The position numbers were made by a program, and so were the translations under genes. From Pandoraea pnomenusa (GTDB lineage Bacteria > Pseudomonadota > Gammaproteobacteria > Burkholderiales > Burkholderiaceae): a DNA stretch of 64,000 nt. The stretch covers positions 5,270,001 to 5,334,000 of the forward strand of contig NZ_CP009553.3 of assembly GCF_000767615.3 (NCBI RefSeq). Direction: 5' to 3'. This document shows, piece by piece, positions 53,128-62,455 of this stretch. The stretch's first letter is position 1. The number at the start of each line of letters is the position of its first letter. Under the pieces are notes generated by a model, which worked only from the letters and a program-made list of their open reading frames with translations, searched no databases and was not told the DNA's origin.

Positions 53128-54021
53128 ATGAACGCCCGAGCCTTCGATCTCACGCAGTTGCGCACCTTCATCGCCATTCACGACGCAGGCAGCATTTCCG
53201 CCGCGGCCGAACAGATCTTCCTGTCACAGTCCACCGTCAGCGAGCAACTCAAGAAGCTCGAAGAACGTGCTGGACAGCCACTGCTGGTGCGCTCGCGCAA
53301 GGGCATGCGCCCCACGCCCGCGGGGACACGGCTGCTCGCGTATGCCCGTCAGATATCGGCGCTCTCCGAAGCCGCATTCGAAGACCTGCAGGGCGTGTTG
53401 CTCGACGGAGAACTGCGCATCGCGATCACGGACTACTACCGACCGCACGACGTCGGTCGCGTGCTCAAGCGATTCACGAGTCTGTACCCGCGGTTGCGGC
53501 TGCATGTGAGCGCCATGCAAAGTGCGCAGATCGAGCGAACGGCGATGACCGGCGAGCACTTCGACGTGGGATTGGCGCTGCGGCTGATGAATGAAGATAT
53601 CGGCAAAGGCCCCAGGGCGCTGGGGTATCGCACGCCAGGCACGCTTGTGCGGCGCGAACGTCTCGTGTGGGCCATGTCGTCGACGCTGGCGGAGCCCGTC
53701 GGCGAGCCGCTGCCGCTCGTGACCCTGCCGCCGTCGTGCGCTTTGCAAAGCCTCGTGCTGGGTGTGCTCGAGCGTCACAAGGTGCCATATCGCGTATCGC
53801 ACTCGGCGGCGGGCGTCGCCGGCATGCAGCTGGCGCTGAGCGCAGGGTTGGGTATTTCGTGTCTGAACGAATCGGCGCTCACCGCCGACCTCGTCGTCTG
53901 CCCGCCATCGCTCGGCCTGCCGCCGCTGCCGCGCGCGGAATTCCACCTGCTGCCCGGACGCGCCGACGAAACGGAGCTGATCCGCCACGCGCGCAATGCG
54001 CTGTTGCGCCTGTTCGCGTGA
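53128..54021 (+). CDS. LysR-type transcriptional regulator
   Basis: A 297-residue regulator. Winged helix: FDLTQLRTFIAIHDAGSISAAAEQIFLSQSTVSEQLKKLEERAGQPLLVRSRKGMRPTPAG. The effector domain begins about residue 92 (GELRIAITDYYRPHDVGRVLKRF) and ends with PLPRAEFHLLPGR. The start ATG at 53128 is close to the helix-turn-helix, as usual. It is divergent from the MFS gene on its left, the probable target. Confidence 0.92.
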   Translation: MNARAFDLTQLRTFIAIHDAGSISAAAEQIFLSQSTVSEQLKKLEERAGQPLLVRSRKGMRPTPAGTRLLAYARQISALSEAAFEDLQGVLLDGELRIAITDYYRPHDVGRVLKRFTSLYPRLRLHVSAMQSAQIERTAMTGEHFDVGLALRLMNEDIGKGPRALGYRTPGTLVRRERLVWAMSSTLAEPVGEPLPLVTLPPSCALQSLVLGVLERHKVPYRVSHSAAGVAGMQLALSAGLGISCLNESALTADLVVCPPSLGLPPLPRAEFHLLPGRADETELIRHARNALLRLFA

Positions 54022-54070
54022 TACCTTTGCCCCCTGATCCCGTTTTTGTCCGCATTCTGCGGTTCCCGTC

Positions 54071-54445
54071 ATGCCGGAAAATACCCCGATTCGTCTGAAT
54101 TTCAACACGCGTCGCGCGCTGCTGTTCGCGCTGACGGCCGAGCGTCTGTCGGCATTCTACGAACATGGGCAGTGGATGACGGACAAGCAGGGTGCGACGC
54201 TCGCGCAGATGTGGCTGTCGCGCTCGAAGCTGCAATTGCCGCTGGAAGAGCGGCGTCTGCTCTCGACACTGAGCGACGACTTTGCGCGCGAACTGGCCGG
54301 CACGCTCTCGCGCGAGGCGGGGCTATACACGGCGCACGAGATGATGGAATCCCTCGACGCGGACTATGCGTACGCGTCGGTGGTGGCGCAGGATTTGCTG
54401 GAAGATTGCACGCGCCGCCTCGTGGAGGCGGGCATTACCGAATAA
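54071..54445 (+). CDS. Conserved hypothetical protein
   Basis: A 124-residue soluble, mostly helical protein (RRALLFALTAERLSAFYEHGQW; ERRLLSTLSDDFARELAGTLSREAG). No cysteine, no signal, no membrane helix. It follows the LysR gene by 49 bp and faces the DUF2288 gene tail to tail. I do not recognise the family. Confidence 0.6.
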   Translation: MPENTPIRLNFNTRRALLFALTAERLSAFYEHGQWMTDKQGATLAQMWLSRSKLQLPLEERRLLSTLSDDFARELAGTLSREAGLYTAHEMMESLDADYAYASVVAQDLLEDCTRRLVEAGITE

Positions 54446-54486
54446 GCGGCGGGGAACACGTCGGAGGGCGCGGCCGCGCGGGCCCG

Positions 54487-54840
54487 TCAGGCGACGGTGC
54501 CGCGCTCCTGCACGAGCACCCACGGTGCCACGACGACGGCCCAAAGTTCGGGCGTGCGCGCCGCGAAATCCGACGCCTGTTCGGCCTGCATTCGCTGCAC
54601 CAGGCCCGACGAAAGCCACTGCGACACGGTGGTGGTGTCGTCGTCGGCAACCGCTTGCGCGACCGACACGAGATCGACGCCGGGGGCGACGTAGAGCAGC
54701 GCGCCGCGCGCGAAGAACGACTCCAGGTCCTTCCAGTCGATCTTGGCAGTCTCGCCGAGCAGACGCAGATAGGTGTCGCTTGCCCCGGCGGCAGCGGCCT
54801 GGGCGGATGGGTCGGACGGGAGAGGCTTTGGGGAATCCAT
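54487..54840 (-). CDS. DUF2288 domain protein
   Basis: A 117-residue cytoplasmic protein of unknown function. YLRLLGETAKIDWKDLESFFARGALLYVAPGVDLVSVAQAVADDD is the DUF2288 signature. The start MDSPKPLPS at 54840 is preceded by no membrane part in the accepted form. It is transcribed away from the 55000 gene and toward the 54071 gene. Confidence 0.8.
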   Translation of the reverse strand: MDSPKPLPSDPSAQAAAAGASDTYLRLLGETAKIDWKDLESFFARGALLYVAPGVDLVSVAQAVADDDTTTVSQWLSSGLVQRMQAEQASDFAARTPELWAVVVAPWVLVQERGTVA

Positions 54841-54999
54841 GACGACAGGTACCGGGAGCACCGCAAGTAACGAAAACCGCATTGTAATGCGCCCCGGCAT
54901 GCGCGACGGTGGTAGCATCGGAACCCCCTGCAAGGCACCGGCGTCGCAATGACATGACACGGCCGCCAAGGGGTGGTCAACGTTTTACCGAGGAACCGC

Positions 55000-55422
55000 A
55001 TGTCCAATCAAAAAACCAATCCCAAGCTGGAACAAGCCCTGACGCGCGGCGATCTCGCCATGCGCCAGATCAACTCCGCCCGTGCCACGGCGCTGCTGCG
55101 CGCACTTGGCGAGATGATCGTGGCGGCGTCGGCAACGATCGGCGTCGAGGCGGTGGTGGACGTGCCCAACGGCGACAAGGTCTACGACCCGGAAGACGGT
55201 GTGTGGCCGCAGACGCTCGTGCTGTCGTTCGACGGTCCGATCGAGGACGCGGACGAAGAAGAGTTGCGTACCGTGCAACTGATCGCCGACAGGCATCCGG
55301 AGACCTTCCAGGTCGTGTGGCATCGCGCCGACGGCAAGATGGGGCGCCATGAGGCGCGTCCGCTGGCCATGGTCGCCTTCCTGACCGACGTCGAAGTGCC
55401 CTGGCTCGACGACGACGCCTGA
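55000..55422 (+). CDS. Conserved hypothetical acidic protein
   Basis: A 140-residue soluble protein. Residues 10-55 are helical; the rest is acidic with GDKVYDPEDGVWPQTLVLSFDGP and a terminal VPWLDDDA. The start at 55000 has GAGGAA upstream. Its stop touches the convergent pepE stop with no gap. I do not recognise a family. Confidence 0.6.
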   Translation: MSNQKTNPKLEQALTRGDLAMRQINSARATALLRALGEMIVAASATIGVEAVVDVPNGDKVYDPEDGVWPQTLVLSFDGPIEDADEEELRTVQLIADRHPETFQVVWHRADGKMGRHEARPLAMVAFLTDVEVPWLDDDA

Positions 55423-56136
55423 TCAGATCGACGCCAGCGCGAACGTGCTGCCCGGGGCGAGCTTCTCGACGATGCCGCCCTGCCTGAAGCACAACGCGTC
55501 GAAATCTCCCATCACGGTCGCCTGATCGCCCTGCACGTGCAACGCGGTGCCTTCCGGAATGGCGACGACGCACTCATCGGGATTGATCGCCAGATACTCC
55601 GCCAGGCGCTCCTCGCGCGACTCGCCGTTGTGGCCGTCGGGCTTGCCGCTGATGAAATGCGGGTTCACCTGGAACGGAATCAGGTTGAGGGCCTTGAGCG
55701 TCGGCGGCTCGACGATGGGCATGTCGTTCGTCGTACGAATCGTGGGACACACCACGTTCGCCCCGGCGCTCCACCCCACATACGGCATGCCCGCATTCAC
55801 GCGCTCGCGCAACAGACCCACGAGCCCCGCGTTGTAGAGGCGATCGAGCAGGGCGAACGTGTTGCCGCCGCCCACCACCACCGCGTCGGCGAGCGCCACC
55901 GCGGCGCGTGGGTCCGGGCTTCGGTGGATCGACTCGAGCGCGTAGCCGAGCCGCTCGAAGGTAGGTTTCACGCGTGCCTCGTAGTCATCGAAGCTGGACG
56001 TGATGCCGCCCGCGTACGGCACGAACAACACACGCCGGGCACGCCCGCGCAGTACCGCGTGCACCTGATCGTCGACCTGCTCCAGATACCCCAGGTTGCC
56101 CTTGCGGGAACTGCTCATCATCAGAATCTGTTTCAC
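55423..56136 (-). CDS. pepE: Dipeptidase E (alpha-aspartyl dipeptidase, S51)
   Basis: A 237-residue cytoplasmic serine peptidase that releases N-terminal Asp from dipeptides. KQILMMSSSRKGNLGYLEQ opening, RVLFVPYAG, VVVGGGNTFALLDRLYNAGL, and nucleophile Ser in GWSAGANVVCPTIRTTNDMP are diagnostic; HFISGKPDGHNGESREERL follows. The start is the GTG at 56136 with GGAGG upstream; there is no suitable ATG. The length matches E. coli PepE, about 229 residues. Confidence 0.9.
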   Translation of the reverse strand: MKQILMMSSSRKGNLGYLEQVDDQVHAVLRGRARRVLFVPYAGGITSSFDDYEARVKPTFERLGYALESIHRSPDPRAAVALADAVVVGGGNTFALLDRLYNAGLVGLLRERVNAGMPYVGWSAGANVVCPTIRTTNDMPIVEPPTLKALNLIPFQVNPHFISGKPDGHNGESREERLAEYLAINPDECVVAIPEGTALHVQGDQATVMGDFDALCFRQGGIVEKLAPGSTFALASI

Positions 56137-56456
56137 GACACATGCCTCCGGGGGCAAAGAATTTCTCGGGGGACCACGCCGGATCGGCCGGCCAGAGCAT
56201 CGAGTGTACCCGCCGCACGAACCGACAAATTCCGGGGTATCCGATGGCCATCGCGCGCCACCGGCGGGTCGCGGCCATTTCTCATGAAGTGAAACGCCAT
56301 ATCGAATGCTGCAACTGACGATGAAAAAATGCGCACGGGGCGCAAAGCCTTGTCGCACCGACGTCATACGCAAACCCTTATGCCACCTATAACCGACGGT
56401 GGTGTCGCCACCTGAAATCCCGGGTTTCCGAGCGCGCGGAGAAGGATTACACTCAG

Positions 56457-56472
56457 AGTCTTATATAAGACT
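56457..56472. promoter_or_regulatory. Perfect 16-bp palindrome upstream of malate synthase G
   Basis: AGTCTTATATAAGACT, perfectly self-complementary, 110 bp before the glcB ATG in an otherwise gene-free 446-bp region (56137-56582). It is probably the site of a dimeric regulator of the glyoxylate pathway gene. Confidence 0.65.
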
Positions 56473-56582
56473 GCCCCTTATCGTCCGCCCTGCCGACGAC
56501 TCCCCGGTGAAACGAGTGCCGGAACGTCGAAGCCGGGCGACGAAGTCGCGTCAACCAGGTTTTCAAACTCGAGTACAGCATC

Positions 56583-58763
56583 ATGACTTCCACTTCCCAG
56601 CGTGGCGGCCTGAAGGTCGCAGACAATCTGATCGCGTTCATCGAAAAGGAAGCCCTGCCGGGCACCGGTGTCGATGTCGACGCATTCTGGAAGGGCTTCG
56701 ACGCCATCGTCCACGACCTCGCGCCGAAGAACCGCGCCCTGCTCGCCGAGCGCGACCGCCTGCAAGGCGAACTGGACAACTGGCACCGCGCCAATCCGGG
56801 CCCGATCGCCGACGCGCCCGCGTATCGCGCGTTCCTCGAGAAGATCGGGTACCTGCTGCCCGCGCCCGCGAGCGTGAAGGCCACCACGGCGAACGTCGAT
56901 GACGAAATTTCACAGCAGGCCGGCCCGCAACTCGTCGTGCCGCTGTCCAATGCCCGCTACGCGCTCAATGCCGCGAACGCGCGCTGGGGCAGCCTGTACG
57001 ACGCCCTGTATGGCACCGACGCCATTCCCGAGACCGACGGCGCCGAGAAGGGCGCGGGCTACAATCCGAAGCGCGGCGAACGCGTGATCGCCTTCGCGCG
57101 CGGCTTCCTCGATCAGGCCGCGCCGCTGGCCGAAGGCTCGCACAAGGATGCGACCGGCTATCGGGTGGAGAATGGCAAGCTCGTCGTCACCACGAAGCAG
57201 GGCACGACCGGCCTGGCCACGCCGTCGCTGTTCGTGGGCCACCAGGGCGACGCTGCCGCACCGACCGCCGTGCTGCTCAAGCACAACGGCCTGCACTTCG
57301 AGATCCAGTTCGATGCCAATCATCCGATCGGCAAGACCGACGCCGCTCACATCAAGGACGTGCTCGTCGAGGCCGCCGTCACGACCATCATCGACTGCGA
57401 AGACTCGGTCGCGGCCGTGGACGCCGACGACAAGGTCGACCTGTATCGCAACTGGCTCGGCCTGATGCAGGGCACGCTGACCGAGGAAGTCGCCAAGGGC
57501 GGCAAGACCTTCACGCGCCGCCTGAACGCCGACCGCGAATACACCGGCGCCGATGGCAAGCCGGTCAAGCTGCATGGGCGCTCGCTGCTGTTCATTCGCA
57601 ACGTCGGCCACCTGATGACGAACCCGGCGATCACCGATCGCGATGGCCACGAAATTCCGGAGGGTATTCTCGACGGCGTGGTCACCGTGCTCGCCGCGCT
57701 GCACGATCGCAAGCACCAGCTGAACTCGCGCACCGGCTCGATCTACATCGTCAAGCCGAAGATGCACGGCCCGGCCGAAGTGGCTTTTGCCGACGAACTG
57801 TTCGGTCGCATCGAAGATCTGTACGCCCTGCCGCGCAACACGCTCAAGATGGGCATCATGGACGAGGAGCGCCGCACCAGCGTGAACCTCTCGGCCTGCA
57901 TCGCGGCGGCGGCGGCGCGCGTGGCGTTCATCAACACGGGCTTCCTCGATCGCACGGGCGACGAAATGCACACGGCGATGGAAGCCGGTCCGATGATGCG
58001 CAAGGGCGACATGAAGTCGTCGGCATGGATCACCGCGTATGAAAAGAGCAACGTGCTCGTGGGCCTGGCGGCCGGGCTGCGCGGACGCGCCCAGATCGGC
58101 AAGGGCATGTGGGCGATGCCGGACCTGATGCACGCGATGCTCGAACAGAAGATCGCGCATCCGAAGGCCGGGGCGAACACGGCATGGGTGCCGTCGCCGA
58201 CCGCCGCCACGCTGCACGCGCTGCACTACCATATGGTCGATGTGCAGGCCGTGCAGCAGGCGCTCGAGAAAATCGACTACGCGAAGGAGCGCGACGCGCT
58301 GCTCACCGGTCTGCTGACCGTGCCGGTCGTGGCGAAGGCCGAGTGGACTGCCGATGAAATCCGCAAGGAGATCGAAAACAACGCACAGGGCATTCTGGGT
58401 TATGTCGTGCGCTGGATCGATCAGGGTGTGGGTTGCTCGAAGGTGCCGGACATCAACGACATCGGCCTCATGGAAGACCGTGCGACCTTGCGCATTTCGA
58501 GCCAGCACCTGGCCAACTGGCTGCGTCACGGCGTCATCACGCGCGAGCAGGTCGAAGAGACCATGAAGCGCATGGCCGTCGTGGTCGACAAGCAGAACGC
58601 TGGCGACAAGCACTACGTGCCGATGGCACCGAACTTCGACGATTCGCTCGCGTTCAAGGCGGCCAGCGCGCTCGTGTTCGAAGGGCTCACGCAGCCCAAC
58701 GGCTACACCGAACCGCTGCTGCACAAGTACCGTCTGGCGTTGAAGGCGAAGCAACGCGGCTGA
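56583..58763 (+). CDS. glcB: Malate synthase G
   Basis: A 726-residue cytosolic enzyme condensing glyoxylate with acetyl-CoA to malate. The length is that of the G isoform. Conserved blocks: [33 protein letters not shown] with the catalytic Arg, [75 protein letters not shown], and late [16 protein letters not shown] with the base Asp region (GLMEDRATL). It is a single gene with a terminator downstream. It allows growth on acetate, glycolate or other C2 sources. Confidence 0.96.
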   Translation: MTSTSQRGGLKVADNLIAFIEKEALPGTGVDVDAFWKGFDAIVHDLAPKNRALLAERDRLQGELDNWHRANPGPIADAPAYRAFLEKIGYLLPAPASVKATTANVDDEISQQAGPQLVVPLSNARYALNAANARWGSLYDALYGTDAIPETDGAEKGAGYNPKRGERVIAFARGFLDQAAPLAEGSHKDATGYRVENGKLVVTTKQGTTGLATPSLFVGHQGDAAAPTAVLLKHNGLHFEIQFDANHPIGKTDAAHIKDVLVEAAVTTIIDCEDSVAAVDADDKVDLYRNWLGLMQGTLTEEVAKGGKTFTRRLNADREYTGADGKPVKLHGRSLLFIRNVGHLMTNPAITDRDGHEIPEGILDGVVTVLAALHDRKHQLNSRTGSIYIVKPKMHGPAEVAFADELFGRIEDLYALPRNTLKMGIMDEERRTSVNLSACIAAAAARVAFINTGFLDRTGDEMHTAMEAGPMMRKGDMKSSAWITAYEKSNVLVGLAAGLRGRAQIGKGMWAMPDLMHAMLEQKIAHPKAGANTAWVPSPTAATLHALHYHMVDVQAVQQALEKIDYAKERDALLTGLLTVPVVAKAEWTADEIRKEIENNAQGILGYVVRWIDQGVGCSKVPDINDIGLMEDRATLRISSQHLANWLRHGVITREQVEETMKRMAVVVDKQNAGDKHYVPMAPNFDDSLAFKAASALVFEGLTQPNGYTEPLLHKYRLALKAKQRG

Positions 58764-58769
58764 TGACGC

Positions 58770-58806
58770 GTGACGGATGCCGCGATGTATCGCGGCATCC
58801 GGTCAC
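58770..58806 (+). terminator. Hairpin after glcB
   Basis: Seventeen paired positions with a one-base bulge (left arm 58770-58786, right arm 58789-58806, GT loop), without a T-run. Confidence 0.4.
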
Positions 58807-58812
58807 GGCACA

Positions 58813-58850
58813 AGACGCCCGGTGGGGGAATCCCCGCTGGGCGTTTGTCA
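58813..58850 (+). terminator. Second hairpin after glcB
   Basis: ACGCCC...GGGCGT outer stem with GGGG/CCCC inner stem, then TTTGTCATT. Probably the actual terminator of glcB. Confidence 0.5.
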
Positions 58851-58897
58851 TTGTGGCGAAGCCGCGACGTGTGCACCCCGGGGAACGAAAACGTTGT

Positions 58898-59557
58898 TCA
58901 ACGCACGTCGACACCCGCCGCCATGAGTGAGCCGATGACGTCCTGGTAGTCGACGAACGCGGCTTGCCCCTGCGGCCAGTGTTCCCGGAACAGCGTGACG
59001 TCATATCCCGCCTCGTGCGCCGCCTTCGCGCGCGCTTCGGTGGGTGAGTCGGCGCCGAAGCACAACATCGTGCCACCCGCCCCCTTGGGGCCGTTGGCGA
59101 TCCGCATTGCCGCCACGAACAGATCCTCCCCGGAGGTCGGCATCGCGGTGCCCCGGTCGAACGTACCGGGCACGTGCTTGACCTCGACAAACCGATCACA
59201 ATGGGTCGTGTCGAGCGCGCCCTCGAGGTAGATGCCGGCCGTCGTCATGCCGAGTTCCTGCGCCAGGGCGTAGACAACCCCGATATTCGCATCGCTACCG
59301 CCCCCGATGACGACGATCCGACGTCCATTCTGCGCATCGCGCGTCGTCAGCAACTGCTGGGTAAGCGCGAGCTTCAGTCCCTCGGGTTGCGCGTATTCCG
59401 AATTCGCAAATCCTTGAACGACCACGAGATACTTGCCGTCGATGATGTCGGTCAGCGTTCGCTCGAAAAAGTCATCCGTGTCCGGCAAATCCTGGGCCGG
59501 CGGCGTCACCGGGGAAAGCGGCGGGTGGTTGCCGCAGTAGTCAACAGTGGATGGCAT
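58898..59557 (-). CDS. Unrecognised alpha/beta protein with nucleotide-fold-like motif
   Basis: A 219-residue soluble protein. After a disordered N-terminus (Pro-rich to about 32), alternating strand-helix units appear: KYLVVVQGFANSEY, RRIVVIGGGSDANIGVVYALAQEL (glycine-rich turn like a Rossmann fold), TAGIYLEGAL, GGTMLCFGADSPTEARAKAAHEAG. It vaguely recalls LOG/SLOG nucleotide-binding folds, but the PGGxGTxxE motif is absent. The start at 59557 has AGGAG 7 nt upstream. It is convergent with glcB and divergent from the DUF445 gene. No function assigned. Confidence 0.7.
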   Translation of the reverse strand: MPSTVDYCGNHPPLSPVTPPAQDLPDTDDFFERTLTDIIDGKYLVVVQGFANSEYAQPEGLKLALTQQLLTTRDAQNGRRIVVIGGGSDANIGVVYALAQELGMTTAGIYLEGALDTTHCDRFVEVKHVPGTFDRGTAMPTSGEDLFVAAMRIANGPKGAGGTMLCFGADSPTEARAKAAHEAGYDVTLFREHWPQGQAAFVDYQDVIGSLMAAGVDVR

Positions 59558-59887
59558 GACATGGCTCCTATCGCGCGTGGCGAGCAAGATCCTCGGGAAC
59601 GCCGCGTCCGGACGACGCGCCTGCGCGTCGGACCGACGTCACGATGCGCCACGACGACGCACGCCTTGGCCCAATGGCGTCGAAGCACGCGCAAAGTGTC
59701 CTCCCCGGTCCGCCGACGCGACTTCCGGGTTTCGCTTCACGGACAGCGCGAATCGGCCCAACACCGCGCACGCGAGCGCGCCGACGCGCGCCAATATGGA
59801 CTTGCAAACGCGAATTCGGGACTTATCATCACGCGGCCGTCGCGGTAACCTGTCGAGCGTCGTCGTCATTTCAGGAGCCGGCTGCGC
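59558..59887. other. Divergent intergenic region
   Basis: 330 bp between the unrecognised gene and the DUF445 gene. Several short palindromic GC-rich segments, but no clear promoter hexamers or gene. Confidence 0.4.
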
Positions 59888-61174
59888 ATGGATTCCGCAG
59901 ATTCCGCCGATCCCGCCATTGCCTTGCAGCGCGCCGAGCGCCGGGCCCTGTCCTTTCTGCTGGTCGCGCTGGCGATCTTCATCGCCACGCTATTCATGCC
60001 CGTGCACTTCGTGACGGGCTGGATTCGCGCGGCGGCCGAAGCCGCGATGGTCGGCGGGCTGGCCGATTGGTTCGCGGTCGAAGCGTTGTTCCGGCGCATC
60101 CCGATTCCGGGGCTTTCGCGACACACGAACATTCTCATTCGAAAGAAGGACGCGCTGGGCGACGGCCTGGCCCGATTCGTGCGCGAGAAGTTTCTCGACA
60201 CGCCGTCGGTCGTGCGGCTCATTCGACAGCAGAATCCGGCGGACGCCGTCACGCACTGGCTCGGCTCGTACGAAAACACCCGGCAATTGAGTGCCGTCCT
60301 GGTGAAGGTGACGGGCGGCGTGCTCGACGTGATGGACGAGCGCAACGTGCAGGCGTTCATCCGTCGCGCACTCGACACGATGATCGACCGGCTGGACTTC
60401 TCGCAATCGGCGGCGGCGATTCTGGATACCCTCACGCGCGACGGGCGTCATCAGGCGTTGCTCGACGAGACGCTCGACTATCTCATCGCACTCCTGAACG
60501 AACCGCGCACGCGTGAATTCATTTCGGCGCGCATCGTCGACTGGCTCAAGAGCGATCACCCGAAAAAGGAGAAAGTGCTGCCCTCGGAGTGGATCGGCGA
60601 CAAGGGATCGGACATGATCTCGGCGGCCCTCACGCGCTTGCTTGCGCAGATGGAGGCCGACGAGACGCACCAGTTGCGGCAGGCATTCGATCGTGCGGTC
60701 GCCGGGCTCATCGAACGGCTCAAGCATGACGCGACCTTGCAGGAGAAGCTCGACGCGTTCAAGGCCCAACTCAAGGGCGATACGGCGCTCAACGCCTACG
60801 TGGGCGGGCTGTGGAACGAATGGCGAAACTGGGTGAAGCACGACCTCGCGCGCGACGATTCCGTCATCGGCGCGAAAATCACCGGCGCCGCGGCGTGGAT
60901 CGGCCAGGAGCTTGCCCGCAGCGAATCGCTGCGCCGCGCGCTCGACGCCCAACTGCTCGACACCGCCGAGCGCATGGCACCGGGCTTCGCCGACTTCGTG
61001 ACGGAGCACATCCGCGCCACGGTGCACGGCTGGAACGCGGAACATCTTTCGCGGCAGATTCGGCTCAGCGTCGGACAGGACCTGCAATACATCCGCATCA
61101 ACGGCACGCTCGTCGGCGGGCTGATCGGCGCCGTGCTATACCTGATCGCACAGGCGCCGGTGTTGTTTCTGTGA
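59888..61174 (+). CDS. DUF445 family membrane protein
   Basis: A 428-residue inner-membrane protein (YjiN-like). Helix 1 is at about 20-40 (LSFLLVALAIFIATLFMP), then AAAEAAMVGGLADWFAVEALFRRIPIPGLSRHTNI, the DUF445 core. A long amphipathic helical region follows, then a C-terminal helix near 410-428 (LVGGLIGAVLYLIAQAPVLFL). The family function is not established; some members are linked to the envelope. ATG at 59888; a strong stem follows the gene. Confidence 0.88.
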   Translation: MDSADSADPAIALQRAERRALSFLLVALAIFIATLFMPVHFVTGWIRAAAEAAMVGGLADWFAVEALFRRIPIPGLSRHTNILIRKKDALGDGLARFVREKFLDTPSVVRLIRQQNPADAVTHWLGSYENTRQLSAVLVKVTGGVLDVMDERNVQAFIRRALDTMIDRLDFSQSAAAILDTLTRDGRHQALLDETLDYLIALLNEPRTREFISARIVDWLKSDHPKKEKVLPSEWIGDKGSDMISAALTRLLAQMEADETHQLRQAFDRAVAGLIERLKHDATLQEKLDAFKAQLKGDTALNAYVGGLWNEWRNWVKHDLARDDSVIGAKITGAAAWIGQELARSESLRRALDAQLLDTAERMAPGFADFVTEHIRATVHGWNAEHLSRQIRLSVGQDLQYIRINGTLVGGLIGAVLYLIAQAPVLFL

Positions 61175-61306
61175 AGGCGATGTGCACGACCGTGTCGTCC
61201 CCACCGCCACTCAGGGGTTGCGAACATCGCCGTAACCGTCTGCGGACGCATGGATCGGCCCGGCGGCAAGAACGCGCCACACTTGTCTGCAATCGCACAA
61301 CCGACA

Positions 61307-61336
61307 AAGCCGCCGGCCCGTGTGGGCTGGCGGCTT
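61307..61336. terminator. Hairpin between DUF445 and DUF4148 genes
   Basis: AAGCCGCCGGCCC and its near-complement (right arm 61324-61336) around GTGT. The tract after the stem is not T-rich. Confidence 0.45.
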
Positions 61337-61366
61337 CGCGTCGCTTGATATCGACGTGTGCGCAGC

Positions 61367-61678
61367 TTACGAACGGTTGTCCTGCAGCAGGGTGCGATCG
61401 CTCAGTTGAGCGCGCACGTCGGCACGCGTGAGCGGATCGGCGATCGCGGCGGCCTGCGTCGGGTTGGCCGTGACCAGCGGTGCGCCGGTTTCGACTTGAT
61501 TCAGCACACCGGCAGCGGCGGCCTGAGCAAGCTCGCTGCGCACTTCGGCGCGGCTCAGTTGGCTTTGACCGGTCACGGCGATGTCGGGCACGTTGTTGTC
61601 ATAACGTGCATCGGCGAATGCAGAGGCCGACACAAACGAAGCGGCGGCAACCACGGCGGCAAGGATACGAGTGTTCAT
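61367..61678 (-). CDS. DUF4148 family exported protein
   Basis: A 103-residue periplasmic protein. Signal peptide 1-22 (ILAAVVAAASFVSASAFA). The mature part has SQLSRAEVRSELAQAAAAGVL and DPLTRADVRAQLSDRTL, the paired DUF4148 helices common in Burkholderiales. The function is unknown; members are often abundant under envelope stress (family knowledge, weak). Convergent with DUF445. Confidence 0.85.
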   Translation of the reverse strand: MNTRILAAVVAAASFVSASAFADARYDNNVPDIAVTGQSQLSRAEVRSELAQAAAAGVLNQVETGAPLVTANPTQAAAIADPLTRADVRAQLSDRTLLQDNRS

Positions 61679-62091
61679 GGTGAGACTCCTGTCAATGTTG
61701 GATAACGGCTTGGTCAGCTAGCGTTCGGGGCATCGAACCACCTGGTTTGTTGCGTTGCGGTGTCCGTCGCGTTGGCATGGATGAATCTTAGGGAAAACCC
61801 GTGGTTTTTTCGCAACTAAGCGTCCACAAAACGCAACCGATCGTCCGATTCGAAAAAACTATTGAAAATCAATTTGTTAGCGCCGTTAAACCTCATAAGT
61901 GGCAGGTAAATGACTCCTTCGGGGCGCGAAATCGACCGGATATGCCGCCACGCGCAACAAGGTCTTTGACGCGACGGGGTTTATTGCAAAGTGCGTCGGC
62001 AGTAGAGTGACAACATGATGAAGTCAACCGGCATCGTGGCTCGCAAGGTGCGCCGCACCGCGGACGACCCGGTTCGAACAGGAGCATTACC
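61679..62091. other. AT-rich intergenic region
   Basis: About 410 bp upstream of the DUF4148 gene and the tiny membrane-peptide gene. Base composition drops sharply at 61800-61920. It contains ATTGA-AAA-TCAAT (61861-61873) and several A/T runs typical of promoters or nucleoid-protein sites. No gene is convincing. Confidence 0.4.
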
Positions 62092-62208
62092 ATGGCTGCC
62101 CTCGGGTCTTTCCTTTTGCTGGTGAGCGCCTCGCTGCTGACCGCCTCGTATCTGCGCAGCCGCGCCGCGCGTGCGCGCCGCCAGCCGGTACGTATCACCC
62201 GCCGGTAA
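62092..62208 (+). CDS. Tiny single-helix membrane peptide
   Basis: A 38-residue peptide, too short for usual gene calls. AGGAG stands 7 nt before the ATG. Residues 2-21 form a hydrophobic helix (AALGSFLLLVSASLLTASYL), followed by a strongly basic tail (RSRAARARRQPVRITRR). This positive-inside layout suggests an inner-membrane peptide. Translation is inferred from sequence only. Confidence 0.5.
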   Translation: MAALGSFLLLVSASLLTASYLRSRAARARRQPVRITRR

Positions 62209-62455
62209 GTTGCGCACGGCGCACGCCTTGCCGCACTGCAAAAAGGATGTCGCCGACACGTCGGGTCGGCGCGAGCACATATCGTCCCTGACTTGCCGCC
62301 CAATAGGGAAAATCGGCATTTTTGAAGGGTGATTATTTCGTTTTCAGCAATGCGCCCTTCCTCGGGATCGCATTTTTCTCCCTCACGCGCGAGCGTAGAT
62401 TTGGCAACCATGACGACGCCCATGGTGGACGTCTCGCCAGACAGGAGAAATGAAA

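Noticed and set aside
56910..58754. A 614-codon minus-strand frame opposite glcB
   Set aside because: glcB is unambiguous, and the antisense frame is a codon-bias artefact.
61801..62010. A 69-codon plus-strand frame in the AT-rich gap
   Set aside because: GTG start without a ribosome site and across promoter-like AT runs; composition looks non-coding.
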